DNA of 64,000 bases from Paguma larvata. Its lineage: Eukaryota > Chordata > Mammalia > Carnivora > Viverridae. Position 1 is the first letter of the stretch; each line of letters opens with the position of its first letter. Under the pieces are notes generated by a model. That model did not search any database, had not been told where the DNA came from, and was given only the letters and a program-made list of their open reading frames with translations. A program made the translations under genes and the position numbers. The stretch lies in the NCBI GenBank assembly GCA_030068075.1, contig CM057843.1, forward strand, positions 14,712,001 through 14,776,000, written 5' to 3'. Below are positions 12,701 to 27,700 of the stretch, one piece after another.

Positions 12701-15700
12701 GCAGCGGCCTGCGAACAGAAGCAAACCACACACAGCTCCGTGAAGGGCGGGCTCTACCCGGGGCACGCTGGGGAGGCGGCGGGGCCCCCCGCGCAACAAG
12801 AGGCGTGTGGCGGCCACCAATCTGCAGGTGTGCAGTACGCGAGAGACCGTCGGGTCTGTCCTTGGTCCAAACGTGTCCGGGAGACTCACATGATTCGTAG
12901 CTGAGCGCTCGGATCCAAAGGTGTGATTACACTGGTTCCGTTGGTTCCCTGGAAAACGCTGGGTCTCTGCTGCAACATGCTCTCCTGAGCTCTCACTGAA
13001 GGGGACGGGGAGCGGACATACCCATGACTGCCAGGTCGGCCTGGCTGTTCGGAGCCTGCGAAGGCCAAAAACAATAAATAAATAAAATAAAGAAGAGGAG
13101 AGAAAAGACAAGCCATAAAGAAGAACCTAGAGATGGCAACACTGAAGGACTGTTAATTTCTTAATTATTCCTAAAAAGAGAAAACGTTAAGAAACTTGAT
13201 ATCCCACTTTTGGGCCTTTCTAGAAATACGTTCTATAAGAGTTTCTCAATAAAGATGTAATAAAAACTACACTAGTAACTCGAAAGAAAAACATCCGCTA
13301 TCATTTACTTTCACGTTCATTTCTGTGACAAGTTTCTTGCTTCCTGAGACAGACAAAAGTACCACCACCAGTGAAGTACAGCTGGCCCTTGAAAAACAGG
13401 GATTTGAACTCTGCTGGTCTGCCTACACGTGGATTTTTTTTTTTTTTTGAGAATACAGAATTGTAAATGTGTTTTCTCTTCCTTATCATTTTCTCATCGG
13501 TTTCTTTTCTCTAGCTCACTTTATTCTAAAAATACAATACGTATAGCATATAATACATAAAATACACATGTAAAATGATACATACACACAAAATATGTAG
13601 TAACCGACTGTGTTAGTAATAAGGTTCCCAGTCAACAGTAGGCTACTGGCAGTTAAGTTTTGGGGGGAATCAAAGTTATACTTGGCTTTTCCACTGCGTT
13701 GGGGGTCAGCGCCCCTAACCCCCGAGTTGTTCAAGGGTCAGCTGTACTAATACAAATCCGGGCAGGGGCACCCAGGTGCCTCAGTTAAGCATCTGACTCT
13801 TGATTTCGGAACAGCTTATGATCTCACGGTTTGGGAGCTCAAGTCCCGAGTCAGGTTCTGAGCTCACGGCCACTGAGCCTGCTGGGGACTCACTCTGCCC
13901 CTCTGCAGCATTTGCACACGCACGCGCGCTCTCTCTCTCAAAACAAGTAAACATTAAAAAAATTCCCCTAAGTTCGTTCTCAGATTGTTCCTCAAACTCT
14001 GGTGTGTTTACCATTTCCAAAATCCCATTTGGTGCAGCTGTCTCGGCGTCACGGCGAGAACAGCACCCGTGAGGAGAACTGCCACCACCGCAGGGTCTGA
14101 GGGGGTTTCACTCACCCACATCTCTCCCTGCTCCGCACCAGCTCTGCCTGCCCCCCCCCCCCCGGACAGCTTCTCTCAGCCGGCTCTCTGGACACGTCAC
14201 CATTCACACTGCCCTCCCCCACGTCGGCTCCACTAACCACACTTCTCCAACAGCTGAGCTGTTTTTGTTCACTTGACCTTATCTCTCCCGTAAACTTGGA
14301 CTTGGACAGCACTGCTCCCTGGGAAGATCTCAAACTCCCTCTCTATTCACTCTCTGCTGTGAATCCGTTCTCTGCCCTCAGAGGTGCCGGCAGCGTTAGC
14401 ACGCGCCCCTCTTCCCACAGCAGGTACCGCCTAGGAGAACCTCTTCAGCAATTTTCTCCCAACCATACATCGGCTTAGAAGCATTTCTACATTCCTTGGA
14501 GAGGGACTGCTATTTAAATTCTTGAATCTTCGCAAAGACTATTCCTGTTTATACTGCCGCTTGACGACGTGTGAGAGTCAGTGTTTCTTTAGACACACCG
14601 ACAAAGAATATTCATCAGCCTTTCAAACGTCGGGTGGAGAGAAGTGGCATCCCATCGTGGTCCGCAGTTATTCGTTAGTGGGATCACAGCCTCTTTAAAA
14701 TCCAGTTCCTACCAAAGCGACCCTTTCTTTAACTAAATCCATTTCCACGTCTGTATGCGGTCAGCACGTAAGCGGTAGTCGGGGGCTACCTCACAAGGCA
14801 TCACAGCGTCTCATGCGGTCAGACACGGGGATTCTTGCCTCTCTGCAGACGGCAGATCACAGCTGCAGGACCTCAGCGTCTGCAGGCACTGGATTATTCA
14901 AGGTAAGTTCTCGGGAATGACTGACGTCACTGGGTGGAGTACAAAGACCAGCTTTGGGCACCCCCCACTCTATACTGCCACCCCTTTGATTCCAAGGGTC
15001 TGTCCCCCATGACAACCTCCTTGCTCGGTGCCCTTCGGTTCCACACGGCCCTCTCTGAGCAGCTCTGCATCTGGAACACCCCTCCCGGTCACCTCTAAGG
15101 ACGACCGACTCCTCTCTGCACAGGCTTGCTGCCTGGAAAGCTCAGCCAAGCCAACGTTTCAGCACTTGCAGGTGACTCCTGGGTCACCACGTCCAAGCTG
15201 CCTGTTGTCCTAAGTACCCGGCAACACGGACCCAGGAAGCGGTTTCATTTCACTGATGGAGCCAAGTGCAAGAAGACGACTACGCCTCGGATAAGAACAC
15301 ATGTCCCAGAGACACGTCAAAAAGTGGCCCGTGGAAAAATCTGTCGTCACTTCTGGTGATGCTGTTCTATCTCACGTGAGGGCCGATCTTCTTTCTCGTC
15401 TCTTCCTCGCCCGCCGCGTCCAGTTACTGCCGAGTCCTCATTCGCCTCAACAGCATCCTTCCCGGGCAGTTCCCTGCTGGCCTCTCCCGTCGCCAAACAG
15501 CTCAAGCCGCCGCGAGCTACCGCCTCGGCCTTGCTGTCCTGGCCACAGCCCACGCCCCGCTCCGGGGTTCTAACCCACCTCAAGCCCCTCCTGTGTTCGT
15601 GCCCCCCGGTGTCCCCTGCCTCCCTGCCGAGGGGCAGCACTCATTATTTCCGAGCGGCAGCCACCCTCCTGACTGTATTTCCTCTCTTCCCCAAAGTCCA

Positions 15701-18700
15701 GATCGACAACACGCTGTGTCTTCGTGTCCACGAGCCTTTGCTCACGCGGCTTTCTGCTTTAAGGGGCTCTGAACCCAGTGTCTTCAGTACCGTGGCCAGC
15801 TGCTGGGAGCCAGGTCCACGAGGCCTTCCTCACGACAACGTCACCTTCCTGCTCGAAATTCACATTCGCACCATCTGAACTATGACAGCTCTTTCACCTG
15901 TCCTTCACTGAAGGCCCGAAGTTACTTTCTGTCTCAGGATCCCCGTGTGTGAGATGAGCTCGGCAGCCCCAGGGCAGGAAGCACGAGGCCCACGAGCCGG
16001 TGCGGGACGAACAGAGCCACGCACTCACCCGACCGCAGGTAGAGGTCTGAGGACGCCGCGGCTATCCGCTCGCGCTCCTTCTCGCGCTCCCGCTCCCGCT
16101 CCGCGCTGGCGGCCGCTGCGAGGTGCGTCGAGTGTCCTGCAACACACGTGAGGTCGCCACTTCAAGACAAAAACATCAACCTGGCAGGTACCAACAATTT
16201 TTAAAGTCTCAAGTGGCTGAAAATGTTTCAAAATGCTCCAAAGTCGACATGTGGGAAGTTTTAAGATTTCTGGATGACAGCTGAAGCCAAACACGAGCTT
16301 TTAGGATGTTTCTAGAGTCTCTGGTGACAAAACAGCATAGAAGAACTACTACTAGTAAGTATTAAATGAAAAACAGCAGACCCAATGGGAGAAATGTGCC
16401 CAAAACACCTTCAAAGGCTATGCTGTCAACACCTCGGCACGGTGGTCGTATCGGAGGGGGGTGTGGCCGCAGACTCTTACCTGGAGACATGGAAGCAGAG
16501 TTGTATGGCCTCGGAGGGAACGTAATCTGTGTACCAGGAATATAAGTGATTCTGTCCATCGGAGGGGTACTCGTTCCCCCCGGATGAGGCACTAAAATTG
16601 CCGGAGGCATGTTGGTCAGGTCAATGATTCCTGCTCATAAGACAAATACAGTAAAATTAGGTTAAATGTCAGTCTTTCTAAAGATACAGAACTGTATGTG
16701 GCTATTCTATACGGTTTATCTCTATAACCCAGTGATTACCTTGTACACAGTATAAACAAAAATGGTTAAGATCGTCGTCACTTTGGAAGGCCTTCTTTAA
16801 ATCTACAGAAGGCTATGAAATACGGAGCCCCACACCAGTAACCTAAAAGCACGAACGGTTACAGAGGGAGGCAGCAAACTGAAAACACAATGATTTCAAA
16901 CACCCAGCGCAAGGACGTGCTTTGAGGATTTCAGTGTTCACCGAAACACCCCGTCTGGACACATTTCTCCATCTGCCTTCGAGGGCTAAAAGCTACACAG
17001 ACCAGGATACGGCTGCCTTTTCGTTCCTTCCATTATTCATTCAACAAGGACTCCTTGACACTCAGGACACGGAACACGTTCTGTGAAACCGAGACACAAA
17101 GACACACACCCCTCGTTGCCGGGTACGGGAGGCCCAGCTGCTGCTCCCTCGGGGAGAGGCCGCGGGCCACGTCTGGGCGCAGGTTCACTTGCATCTGCTG
17201 TGAGGTGATGTAATCGTTGAGGATCGTCTGTCTCGTGTTCTCCATGGCATAAAGCTGGTACTGACTCGGGTAAGCTGGGGTGGGCGAGAGCTGTCTCTGA
17301 AACAGGTACGCGGCTGCTGCTGGTGGAGGGAACACGAGAGAACGGTCAGCCGACTGAGTGCACGTGAAGTTCCTCTGCTGAACATCCCCCACAGAAACAG
17401 GCGGGGCTCCTACTCTCCAGCTAGTACGCAGGTGCTTTTATTCAGTGCGGGTGGGAAGGTAACAGGGCGTCAGGGAGATTCGTTTCAGACCCTGACACAC
17501 CAGCAATAAGAATATACGAATTCTGAAGTCAGATGTGAAAGGGGCGCCTGGGGGCTCAGTGGGTTGAGCGTCTGACTTCAGCTCAGGTTACGATCTCGTG
17601 GTTCGTGGGTTTGAGCCCCACATCGGGCTCGGGCCTGTGACAGCTCGGAGCCTGGAGCCTGCCTCGGATTCTGTGTCTACTTCTCTCTCTGCCCCTCCCC
17701 TGCTTATACTCTCTCTCTCTCAAAACTAAACATTAAAAAAAATTTTTCATTATAAATGAACAAAATCAGATGTGATGGAAAAGAGGGAGAAACTAGACAC
17801 AACAGGAGTATGAACCTGTTAGCCGGTAGAACGAGAGCTAAAAAACTTCCCACTAGTTTCACTTTCAATCTTTGCCACATAACTTATATCTTCACCTAAA
17901 AATTATTTTCGTGGTACTGATCATTCAACACAAGCAAACAGAAATAAATGTGAACACACTTTCCTGGGGCTGAAGAGGATTAGTGTACAAGCATTTAATT
18001 AAGGCATGTGTTTAGAGCAGAGAAGAGCAAACTTAAGGGCCAGATAGTAAACACCTTAGGTTTGGTGGACCACGTGGGCTGTTTCACCTACTGCACTCTC
18101 CCACGGTAGCATGAGAGCAGCCATCGACAAAAGATCAACGAATGCGTGCCTCTGTTCTAATAAAACTTTATTTACACAGACAGGCAGCAGCAGGATTTGC
18201 CCCCCGCCCAGTCTGACCAGCCTAGGAGCAGGACACGAGATGCTAGGAAGGGGAAGTTATGTGTGGTAGAAGGTAGAAGGTAAAGTCTCTATGCTCAAAA
18301 TATTTAGAATCCAGCTCAAGCTCAAAAATAACCAGCAAATAGGGGCGCCTGAGTGGCTCAGCTGGTTAAGCATCTGACTTCGGCTCAGGTCACGATTGCA
18401 TGGTTCAGGAGTTCAAGCCCCACGTCGGGCTCTGTGCTGACGGCTCAGAGCCTGGAGCCTGCTTCGGATTCTGTGTCTCCCTGTCTCTCTGTCCCTCTCC
18501 TGCTCACCCTCGGTCTCTGTCTCTCTCAAAACTAAATAATTTATAAAAAAAGATTTCTTTAAAGTAACCAGCAAATAAACCTGCTACAAAGTGAAGGACC
18601 ATGACAAGACTACATGAAAGCATAAACATTTAATTTTATCTGAAAACTTGAATGAACTATTTTACATATATACATTCTCCCTGGAAAAACAAATAACCAG

Positions 18701-21700
18701 TTTTCTGGAATGTTTGCTTCCCTCTTCTTCACCCAGAACTCCGAGCCAGGTGAGCCTGTTGGTGGACTCTGTGGGAACTTCTGCCTCAGTTCTGGGAGAC
18801 AGTCCCTGAAGAACTAAGTGTAGGCTCCTCTGAAACTTCGTGTTCTCAAGTGACAAACAATCTGATGGCATTCATACGGCCCTCAGAAGGTACAGGGTTT
18901 TCTACAGTTACCTCACTACCATACAGTCGAACTAACACTTAGAAATCTTGGCATATGACTAACGAACATCTCTTCCCTGAGGACCATGGTGAAACAGGGG
19001 GTGTGTGTGTCCCCGATCCAACTTGAAGGATGTCACGAGCTAGCAATTTAGGAAGGATGAGAGATATGAGCAGAAAACGCATCTGAGGAAGGCTCAGCGG
19101 GCGAGAGGAGGACAGGGTGGAGCTAGCAGGTCTGTCAGGACAGCAGAGTGCACCGCCGGAGCCCAGCACAGCCTGCTCCCTAGAAAACCCACAGACTCCC
19201 GCACCTACACAGGGTGTGCTCGCCCACAGCCAGAGGCCGTCTGTCTGTTCCAAAGAGCTTTCCTGCTGTACCTGCCGCTGTGATTACATCACTGAATGAA
19301 AGAATCTGGAGGTTGCTGAGAGAAGACCAAAAGTGGTTTCTCTGGAAACTAAGTCAGCTGCTATGGAAAGACTCAAGACAGAAGCTAAATCACGTATGGT
19401 CGAGACAATTTTAAAAGACCAAAAAAAAAAAAAATCTGAAAGGATTCTGTAGCGAGATTCCTTTTGAGTGGTTTTAAATTCTAGCTTCGCTTTAAAAAGC
19501 AAACGTTTATGTAGCAAAGAAAATGGTGCGGTTTCATCGGTGGACCCCGGCCTGAGATCAGAACTCTCCTAAATGAATGTCTATGCCATAAATTAAAATG
19601 TTTAAGGTATGCCTGTGTCATTTAACAGTAATTCTTCACACGGGCCCACGTTTTTAATCAGCTCAACCAAATGCCATGACCTATTTGTTTTTGTTCTGTA
19701 ATGGGTGCCAGTACTGCTTCGCTTCGGGATTTCGGAACTGGGAACGTGGTGGCGAGGAGTGGAGTGAGCGGCAGGTGCGTGAGCCGCACACTAACGACAA
19801 ATGCAACAGTCTGCATATTATACTTTAATAAATGACGAGAGTGGGAAAAGTCGTACGGGCGCAGCATTTCCTTGCCGTGAGTCACGACCACAAACACGCA
19901 GGGCTTACCCGGATCCAGAGCCCTGTGAAAGGGCAGGGCGGGATCCAAATGCGTGGGGAGGTGGCTCCGATAAGCCTCTCCCGCGGCGCCGCCCCTGTGA
20001 TGGGGATCGAAGGGGCTGTGGCTCACTACCGGGTCCACCCCAGGCACCGGAGACTTCGCTGGAATACTTTCCCTCTGCGTAGGCGTCAGTGTCGATTTTC
20101 TTTCGTGATTGGCAGACTTGCTAGAAGAGATGGTAACTGGAAAAATAAAAAAAAAAGCCAACACCACAACTTCTTAAGAAGAGTTGTGAAGCAGGATTAT
20201 ACAGCTGACCCTTCAATGACGCAGGGTTAGAGGCGCCAACCCGCCCCCCCCACAGTCAACAATTCATGCATAACGTTAGACTCCCCCAAAACTGAGAGCC
20301 TACTGTTGGCTGGAAGCCTTACCCATAACAGAGAGTTGATTAGCACGTCACCTTACAGGTCATAAGTGTTATGTCCTATATTCTGACAATACAGTAAGCT
20401 ACGGAAGAAAGTGTTAAGAAAATTCTAAGAGAAAAAGACATTTACAGAGAGCACTGTATTTATTAAAACAAAATCCACGAAAGCGGGCCCGCACAGCTCA
20501 AACCCGTGTTGTTCAAGGGTCAGCTGTATTTCTCCATTTCTCCCCCAATCAAATACAGACTACGTTTATATTTTTATCTGCTTCCACCAAACATTTAATA
20601 GTTAATCTCGCAAAACACGCAAATGTGAAGAACTAGCAGAAGCTTTTGAGATTTGGCGATCACCACCTTCCGGACCACAGCGCCAGCATTTATCTCCTGA
20701 TGTGAGATTTAAAACGAAGTTTCACGCTCTCTTTAAGTCTCATTATAAATGACTCTGTTTTCTGTAGGACTCTAACATTCCAAATTCTTTTCGATCCCAC
20801 ATGTACATACACCAAATCACAACCCCCTCTCTCTACCTGCACCACCGGTCTCTCCTTGCGGCCCACTATTCCGGAAGTGATGCTACTTTTCCTCGCTCTT
20901 TACTTCCACAAAGACTGCTTCACGAGCTTACCAGCATCAACCACCTCCCTCCTTCAGCCTCGTCTTTTTAAACGATGTTGTTCAGAGGTTGGCTTACCGG
21001 CCCGATGCTTACCGTATGCCAACACCAGTGGCCACCGCCCTCAACGGTTTTAATAATTGTCGCAAAACACACAAAACATACAATTTACTATTTTAAAGGG
21101 TACGGTTCCGTGGCATTGATACATTCGGTGTCGTACGGTCCTCGCCAACATCTAATTATTAATATTTTGATACTAGACAACACCAAGAAATCATGGTGGT
21201 TTATCACGTCCCCTTCTGAGCCCCGGCTGGCTCAAACATAGAGCGTCTTCCCCCTTGATGGGGCAATTCTCCTTCAAAACTGGGCCCAAGGCTCTGCATT
21301 CACCATCCTACTGCCTAGCAGACTCTTCCCTCTTCTCTTCGCCCCCTCCCACTGCGCGGAGCATTTCTTTACAGCTCTCGTGGCGTCCAGCCACGACCTT
21401 GCACGCGAGCCCTCAATAAGCATGCATCGCAATAAAGTTTAAAACGATGAGTGAGGACATTGCTAAGGTCCACAGACCGTTTCAGGGACCGCCTGGTGAA
21501 AATCAATGCCTCTCACCTTCCTCATGTCCCTGCCAGCAGCAGGAAGCCCAAGGCGGCAGGGAGTTACAGTGACAACAGTAACAGTGCCCGCGATAACAAC
21601 GGTCCACATTTATCGAATCCTTCACACAGGCCGGGCACTACCCGTTCTTTCCTTCTGAAGGTTTTTAGATACATTAGCACGTGTGACCTTCACAACAGTC

Positions 21701-24700
21701 CAGGGAGGGAAGTCTTAATATTATATTAAGTAACTTGTACAAGTTCACGCAGACCTTAATTCGAGTCTAGGCAGTCCTGCTCTGCGGCCTGAGCTTTCAA
21801 CCACCACGCCCGACTGCCGCGGAGCAAACAGTGGTCAACACCAACTTCCAGAAAACCTCGGAGGATCAGCTGCAAATCCACTCCAGAGAATTTCTGGACT
21901 CCGGCATGCCCTGCACTTGATTAAAATATTAGATATTTTTTACCTGCAATTATACCAGCTTTTAATTTGGTAGCCTTGCACGCAGCCCTCGCATCCAGCA
22001 CAACCTACAGATCTCGAGACAATCGGAAGCTAACTTAACATTTACTCTTTGCCAGAGGTTTGGAGAAAGCAAATAAAAATGAGCAGACAAGGACAGAAGA
22101 GTAACGCACCATCCGAAGTTCTGTTCATCATGGGCGAGCCTCTGGACATGGTGCTCTGGTAACTCACGGGCGTCCGCCGGGCACTACTGTCGTCATAAAT
22201 CCCCGGGCTCAGTTGTGCTTTGGGAGCTTCATGAAGCGTTGACCTAAGAACTGAGGGGCCGGAGCTTACCACCGATGTGTGTCGGGAACGCACGGGCTCG
22301 CCTGCCTTCACATCCTCGTATTTTCCCCGTTCTACCACTTTGATGTTCTCTGGCACAATTTCCAGTGGAGGCATTCCACGGGGTAGCTTGTTAGGCCCCG
22401 TGATTAAAGACTTGACATTGTGTTTGATGGCGGATTGACCTGAGTTGCTGTCAAACTTTATTGGCGTACCCTAAAAAAAACAAACAGCACAAGTAGCCCA
22501 AGGCAGCCAAAGATGTCTCCATCTCGGGTCAGTCTGGCCCACGGCAACTACAGTTCGTTCTGGTGATCTTTACCGTCTGTGTGGATGTCTCGGTCACGAG
22601 CTCACCCATCCAGAGCTGCGTGCCTTCTCGCGACACACACTCCACATCACAGACACAAGAAAACGAATGATAAAGCATACGTAAGCCCTTCACGTTTAAC
22701 TTCCAAGACATCAGACCTCACGAGAACTACGTATGATTATTAAGTCGCGCTTTTTAAAGTGCTCCATAAATATCACAGTCTGAGGTGGAACGGCTGACGG
22801 AAAGAACGCTCTTCTAGTTACCTGGGAGATGGAACCCTCAATGATTGGCCTTGTGCTCTGGACCACCTCTGGAGTCTTACGGCTTTCCTGAGTTAAAATA
22901 TCTTGCCGTGGAATCTCGTGAATGGAACGCCCCATCTCTTTGATGGTGGTAATACCGTCGTACGGTTTTCCTTTGGTAATGGCGCCTTCGAATGCTCGAA
23001 TGGGAGGACTCTCCCTTTTAATCTGTTTCGGGTATTTCAGACCATCTTCAAAGCTTTCAGTTGTTGCTCTTGGTGTGCCTTCAAGAACAAAGTCAAAATA
23101 AAAACTCATTAAAATAATGCCAACGGTCACATAACAATGCCACTGAGCTGAATGCTTAAAAACTGTGAAAATGGTAAATTCTGTTACATTTTGCCGTTAT
23201 GTTAAAAATTTATCATCTTGCAGTTTCTAATCAATTTTCTGTTTACAAGACATCCTTAAACATTCAAAAGTCCTCATTTTTGGGGGGTTGTTCAACATTT
23301 AATACATTTGTTCATCACATTCAGAGAATGGTTCTTATATGATAAACACATCTCTACATTCGAAGATTAGGCAACTATCATCTTCAAATAAACTATGTAG
23401 CCCAGAAACAGAAGACTTAAAATCAAGACTTAAGTATCTAATATTTCAAAAGGGGAAAATACTTTCAAAACAGGTTTCATGCACTGCAAAGTAATGTCGA
23501 ACTACTTTGCCAATGAGGCCATCGTGAATAAAAGCCAAAACAAGCAAAGCGTTTACCCTGCATGATGGAACCAGACAGCACGGTCCTCTCTTTGAGGTCA
23601 GAATGAGGGCTCCCCCTGGGTAACGCTCGGCATATCAGCCCTTTCAAAACAAGAAAGCAGTAAGGATTAAACATGATGTGTATTTCAATTTTCACGTACT
23701 TTATACTGACCATAGAGTATATACTTTTTGATAGAAAGACTGCCTTAAATTTGTGAGCTATTCAGAAGGGTATCGTGGAAAAAGTAAAAGCTGGAAGTAC
23801 CCAACATGACATCGTTTGCTCCCCTCTAAATGTTCTCCTAACCAGAAAACAGCCACAGGAGACATCCATTATAAAACAAAAAGGAAAGAAAGATACTTCA
23901 AAGCGATTTCTAAAATCCCAACGCTTCTTTCTCCAGGCGGGAGGGCACACAGAGGCTGAGAATCACTGTCTGGCTCTGAACGAGACCTCTGAGAAAGAGA
24001 AAACACGAAGACAGGCACCGCATAAACAGGCAAAATACATGAATGAAAAGATGCAAATCTTTTCAAAATGAAAGAGCTGTAAATAACCTCTTAAAAAAAG
24101 CTTCACATCATATCAGAAAAAATCTGACTCAAGGACTGGAAATAACCACATGTGTTTACCCTAAAATAAAGGGAAGTGAGATATATATGTATTTTTAAAT
24201 ATACAGAGAATCTAGCTCTTAGAAAATTACACAGGACTTCTAAGACTGAGGAATCCTTGCCCTATTTTTACTATTTCACCTAGATTAACATTAAACTCTT
24301 GAGGCCGGTTAAGATTTAAAGAAAGTGAGCCATTAACAAAATAAAACCACAACTGTCACGTACGCCACGGACCACGTATATCGTGCACAGTCAGCACAAG
24401 GCTGGACGCCTGTCTCTAATGCTCGCACAACAGTAACTACAATCCCTTAATCTAGAAGACGAAACTCCTGCGGAGAAATTCAACAGGAAAGGGCGCAGCT
24501 GAAATTCAAACACAGGTCTTTGTGCATTACACCACTTCGACTGCCTCCCGATAAAAACAAAATGCTCACAATGAATTTTACATTTTTCAATTCGCTTAAC
24601 CCTAGCAGCAGTAATCTTCAAATTGAGTATTCGAATAGTTACCTGTGATTAACAACAATGTTTAATTTTACTCCCTTCCACTATCATGTACTTGATGTAT

Positions 24701-27700
24701 ATGTAGATTCAAATGTAAATTTAAACATATTAACAAGTGTCATATTAATATAAAGTATTAATTAGTATTACTTTATTATATTTATATTATTAATATAAAC
24801 TATATATTATATACTTTATTATATTCACATTATTAATATAAATTCCACTTATACATTAACATGAATATGAATCTCAGGTAGAAATAACAGAGACTGAATA
24901 CAACCTAAACCAGGCATGCAAATTTGCTACGCAAAGTTAAATGTATCTAAATAATATTCTGGAAACAACATTTTACCCTCTAGCGGTGCTGACACAGGAG
25001 ATTCCCTCATTGACAACCCTGGCTTTATATTTCCTTCCACGGATTCATAGCTTCTTTTTAAACTGATTTCATGAGCGGTTCTTGGACTCCTTGTCCCTTC
25101 TCGGGCGTTCTTAATATCTGTGGGATATAGAAACAAGAACGGCTCAGAGCCCAAGGCCTCTTCTACAGTAAACCAGTTATCTCAGTTTCATAGTCTACCT
25201 TGTAGAAATAGTAACATGAAAACTAGTCAACTTCCAACATACTACTGTGTGGAAGATATTCATGAAAAAATTTTTCATTAATTCAAATATATCTGAGTGC
25301 CAGGCACACGCTAGGCTTGCAGAGAAGGTTAACTAATTTTAGGCCTCTCCCCTCGTGAAACGTACCCATCGCGGCGGATGAGCACAGGCAGGACTATGAA
25401 GAGAGCGGTGCAACGTCCTGTAAGAACGGGGCGGGGGAGCCTAACACCTGAAAGGCTCCGATGGGGCTGCCGAGAAGTCACGTGCTAGCGGAGAACTTAA
25501 GGACAAGTAGGAGTTGCTTCAGGTCAGAGGTAAAGAGAGGAGGCGGCAGTACAGGCCAAGGGAACACTGAGCACACAGATCCCCTAGGTGAGACACAGGG
25601 GACAGTCACCGGTGTGGGGGACGGGGCTGGAAGGGAGAGTGCACGGCAGGCAGAGCCACGGCGGGGAAGGGAGAAGGTGGGAAGGGAACAGCCTGGGAGA
25701 GGCGCCTGCGGCAGATGGTGGAAGGGGATGAAGCCGAGGGAAGGGGCTTATGATGCTCTTAAAGCAACAAAGAGTCAAGCAGGAAGGGACGTGATACAGT
25801 TCTGAACGTGGCTGTGAGGACAGGTGGGGCGGCCGCGGAGGCGGCTGCAGGGTCGTCCCGACCCGGTGAAAGACGATGGTGGCAGTGGGCAATACAGAGG
25901 GATGGATGGATTCCAGAGAACTCAGAAAAGAGAACGGGAACAACTTATGACTGACTGCAGGGGGACAGAGAAGGAAGTGTCGAGGAGGACATCCAGATTT
26001 CTGGCTTCGGCAATGTCCGTTAATTTCTTCCTCCAGAAGCAAAATGCAAATCGGTGTATGCCAGAAATGGTAAAACAGGAGAGGAGGAAGGAAATAAAGT
26101 TACCGTGGTGTTTTACCTCAGGCACTGGGTGCTGGCATACCTTATGTCTCTGTATTCAGAGAGAAAGATAAAGCATGACTAAGGACTACTCAGATCACGA
26201 AAACAGTTGCAAATGGGAACTCAAATCCAGTCCCTTGCTTGGCTGTGATACCGTAACTGAACGACTGTTGTAACATTAATGAGAAAACATACCCCAAGAA
26301 TACATCTAAAGAATATAGGCACATTAAAATAGATTTAAGAAGAATTTAAATTCAATACCCTTTCCAGGTTTATCAGACTAGTATCTACTCTCTAATTCTT
26401 TTTTTTTTTTTAAGTTGAGAGAGTGAGCGAGTGAGGGAAGGAGGGGCAGAGTGAAAAAGAGGGAGCGAGAGAATCCTAAGACGACTCCACTGTCAGCACA
26501 GAGCCTGACGAAGGGCTCGATCCTACGGATCGAGTGAGATCATGACCTGAGCCCAAATCAAGAGTCGGACGCTCAGGTGCCCCTACTCTCTAATTCTTAA
26601 TGCATAAAACAGAAACCCCTTTAAGATAAAATGATTCTACTAAAGTGAAACACAGATAGTTTTCTTAGGCTAAGTCGACGCCACAGCTGATGTCAGCTGC
26701 CACTCACGGAACCACTAAACTCTAAGTGGTTCATCATTTTTCATCGACCATCTCCCTCTGAGTTAAATTTTCACAAAATTCCATGGGAAGGTACTACTGT
26801 TAACCCCTTTTACACAGATTAAACTTGGGCTCAAGAACGAAACGAACTCCCCCCAAGCAAGTATGTGGGGAGCCAGAGTCCATGATTGTAGTCACGCGTC
26901 ACAGCGCTGGCTTCGGAGTACAGACATCATACTTACTATCATACGACAAGATGTGTCCACTCTTGCCTTCATAAATAACGTGGCCTTTTGATGCAGCTTC
27001 CTCTCTGCCCTTCTCAGGACTGCTCTCTTCAATGGGCATTCTAGAAATGGATCCCTTCACCAGAGCCTCAGTTGGTATGCCGGCCTGTGACAAAGCTGGG
27101 GTACCCTGCCATCAAATCAAACACAAACACTTGGGTTCAGACGAAAGACGAGAGACGCTCAGAAAGAGATCAAACCAGATCTTCAAAGAAGAAAGGACAA
27201 AGACACAAGAGGAAACCAGACATTAAGTTTTTATAAACATAAGGGAATACTGTACCTTCTGGTCCTTGAACCCTGCCACGCAAAACTTAAAATACTGACA
27301 GGTATATGTGAGTCAAATCAGTTTTCTTTCCCACCTTGAAGTCAAGCCTCTTAACGCTCAGGGGGAAAAAAAAATCTGTCTTTAAGACCTAAAATCACGT
27401 AAATGTGATACTTATTTTTCAAAATGTCTAATAAAAAAGGTAATAAATAAAGTTTTAAACTTAGAGTCCACAACTTGTTCTCACATTGTGGTAAGAGGGA
27501 ACGAGAACTTGCAGTTCCCAAACTGTCTCCCTTATGGTCACCAAAGGGGGAGGTGGAGGCAGGACGACAAAACTCCGATGCCTCCATTCTGTGGTGTGGG
27601 TTCAGTTGAGGCCGCATCATCTGCATTCTCACCATGATTAAATAGCCCTCTTCTAGGGTACCTAGGGCCGTGGTTCTTTCTACGCCTTCCTTGAAGCAGT

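Noticed and set aside
25584..26042. 152-residue minus-strand open frame rich in Pro/Ser
   Set aside because: It is the complement of a purine-rich intronic stretch and lacks any protein similarity that I know.
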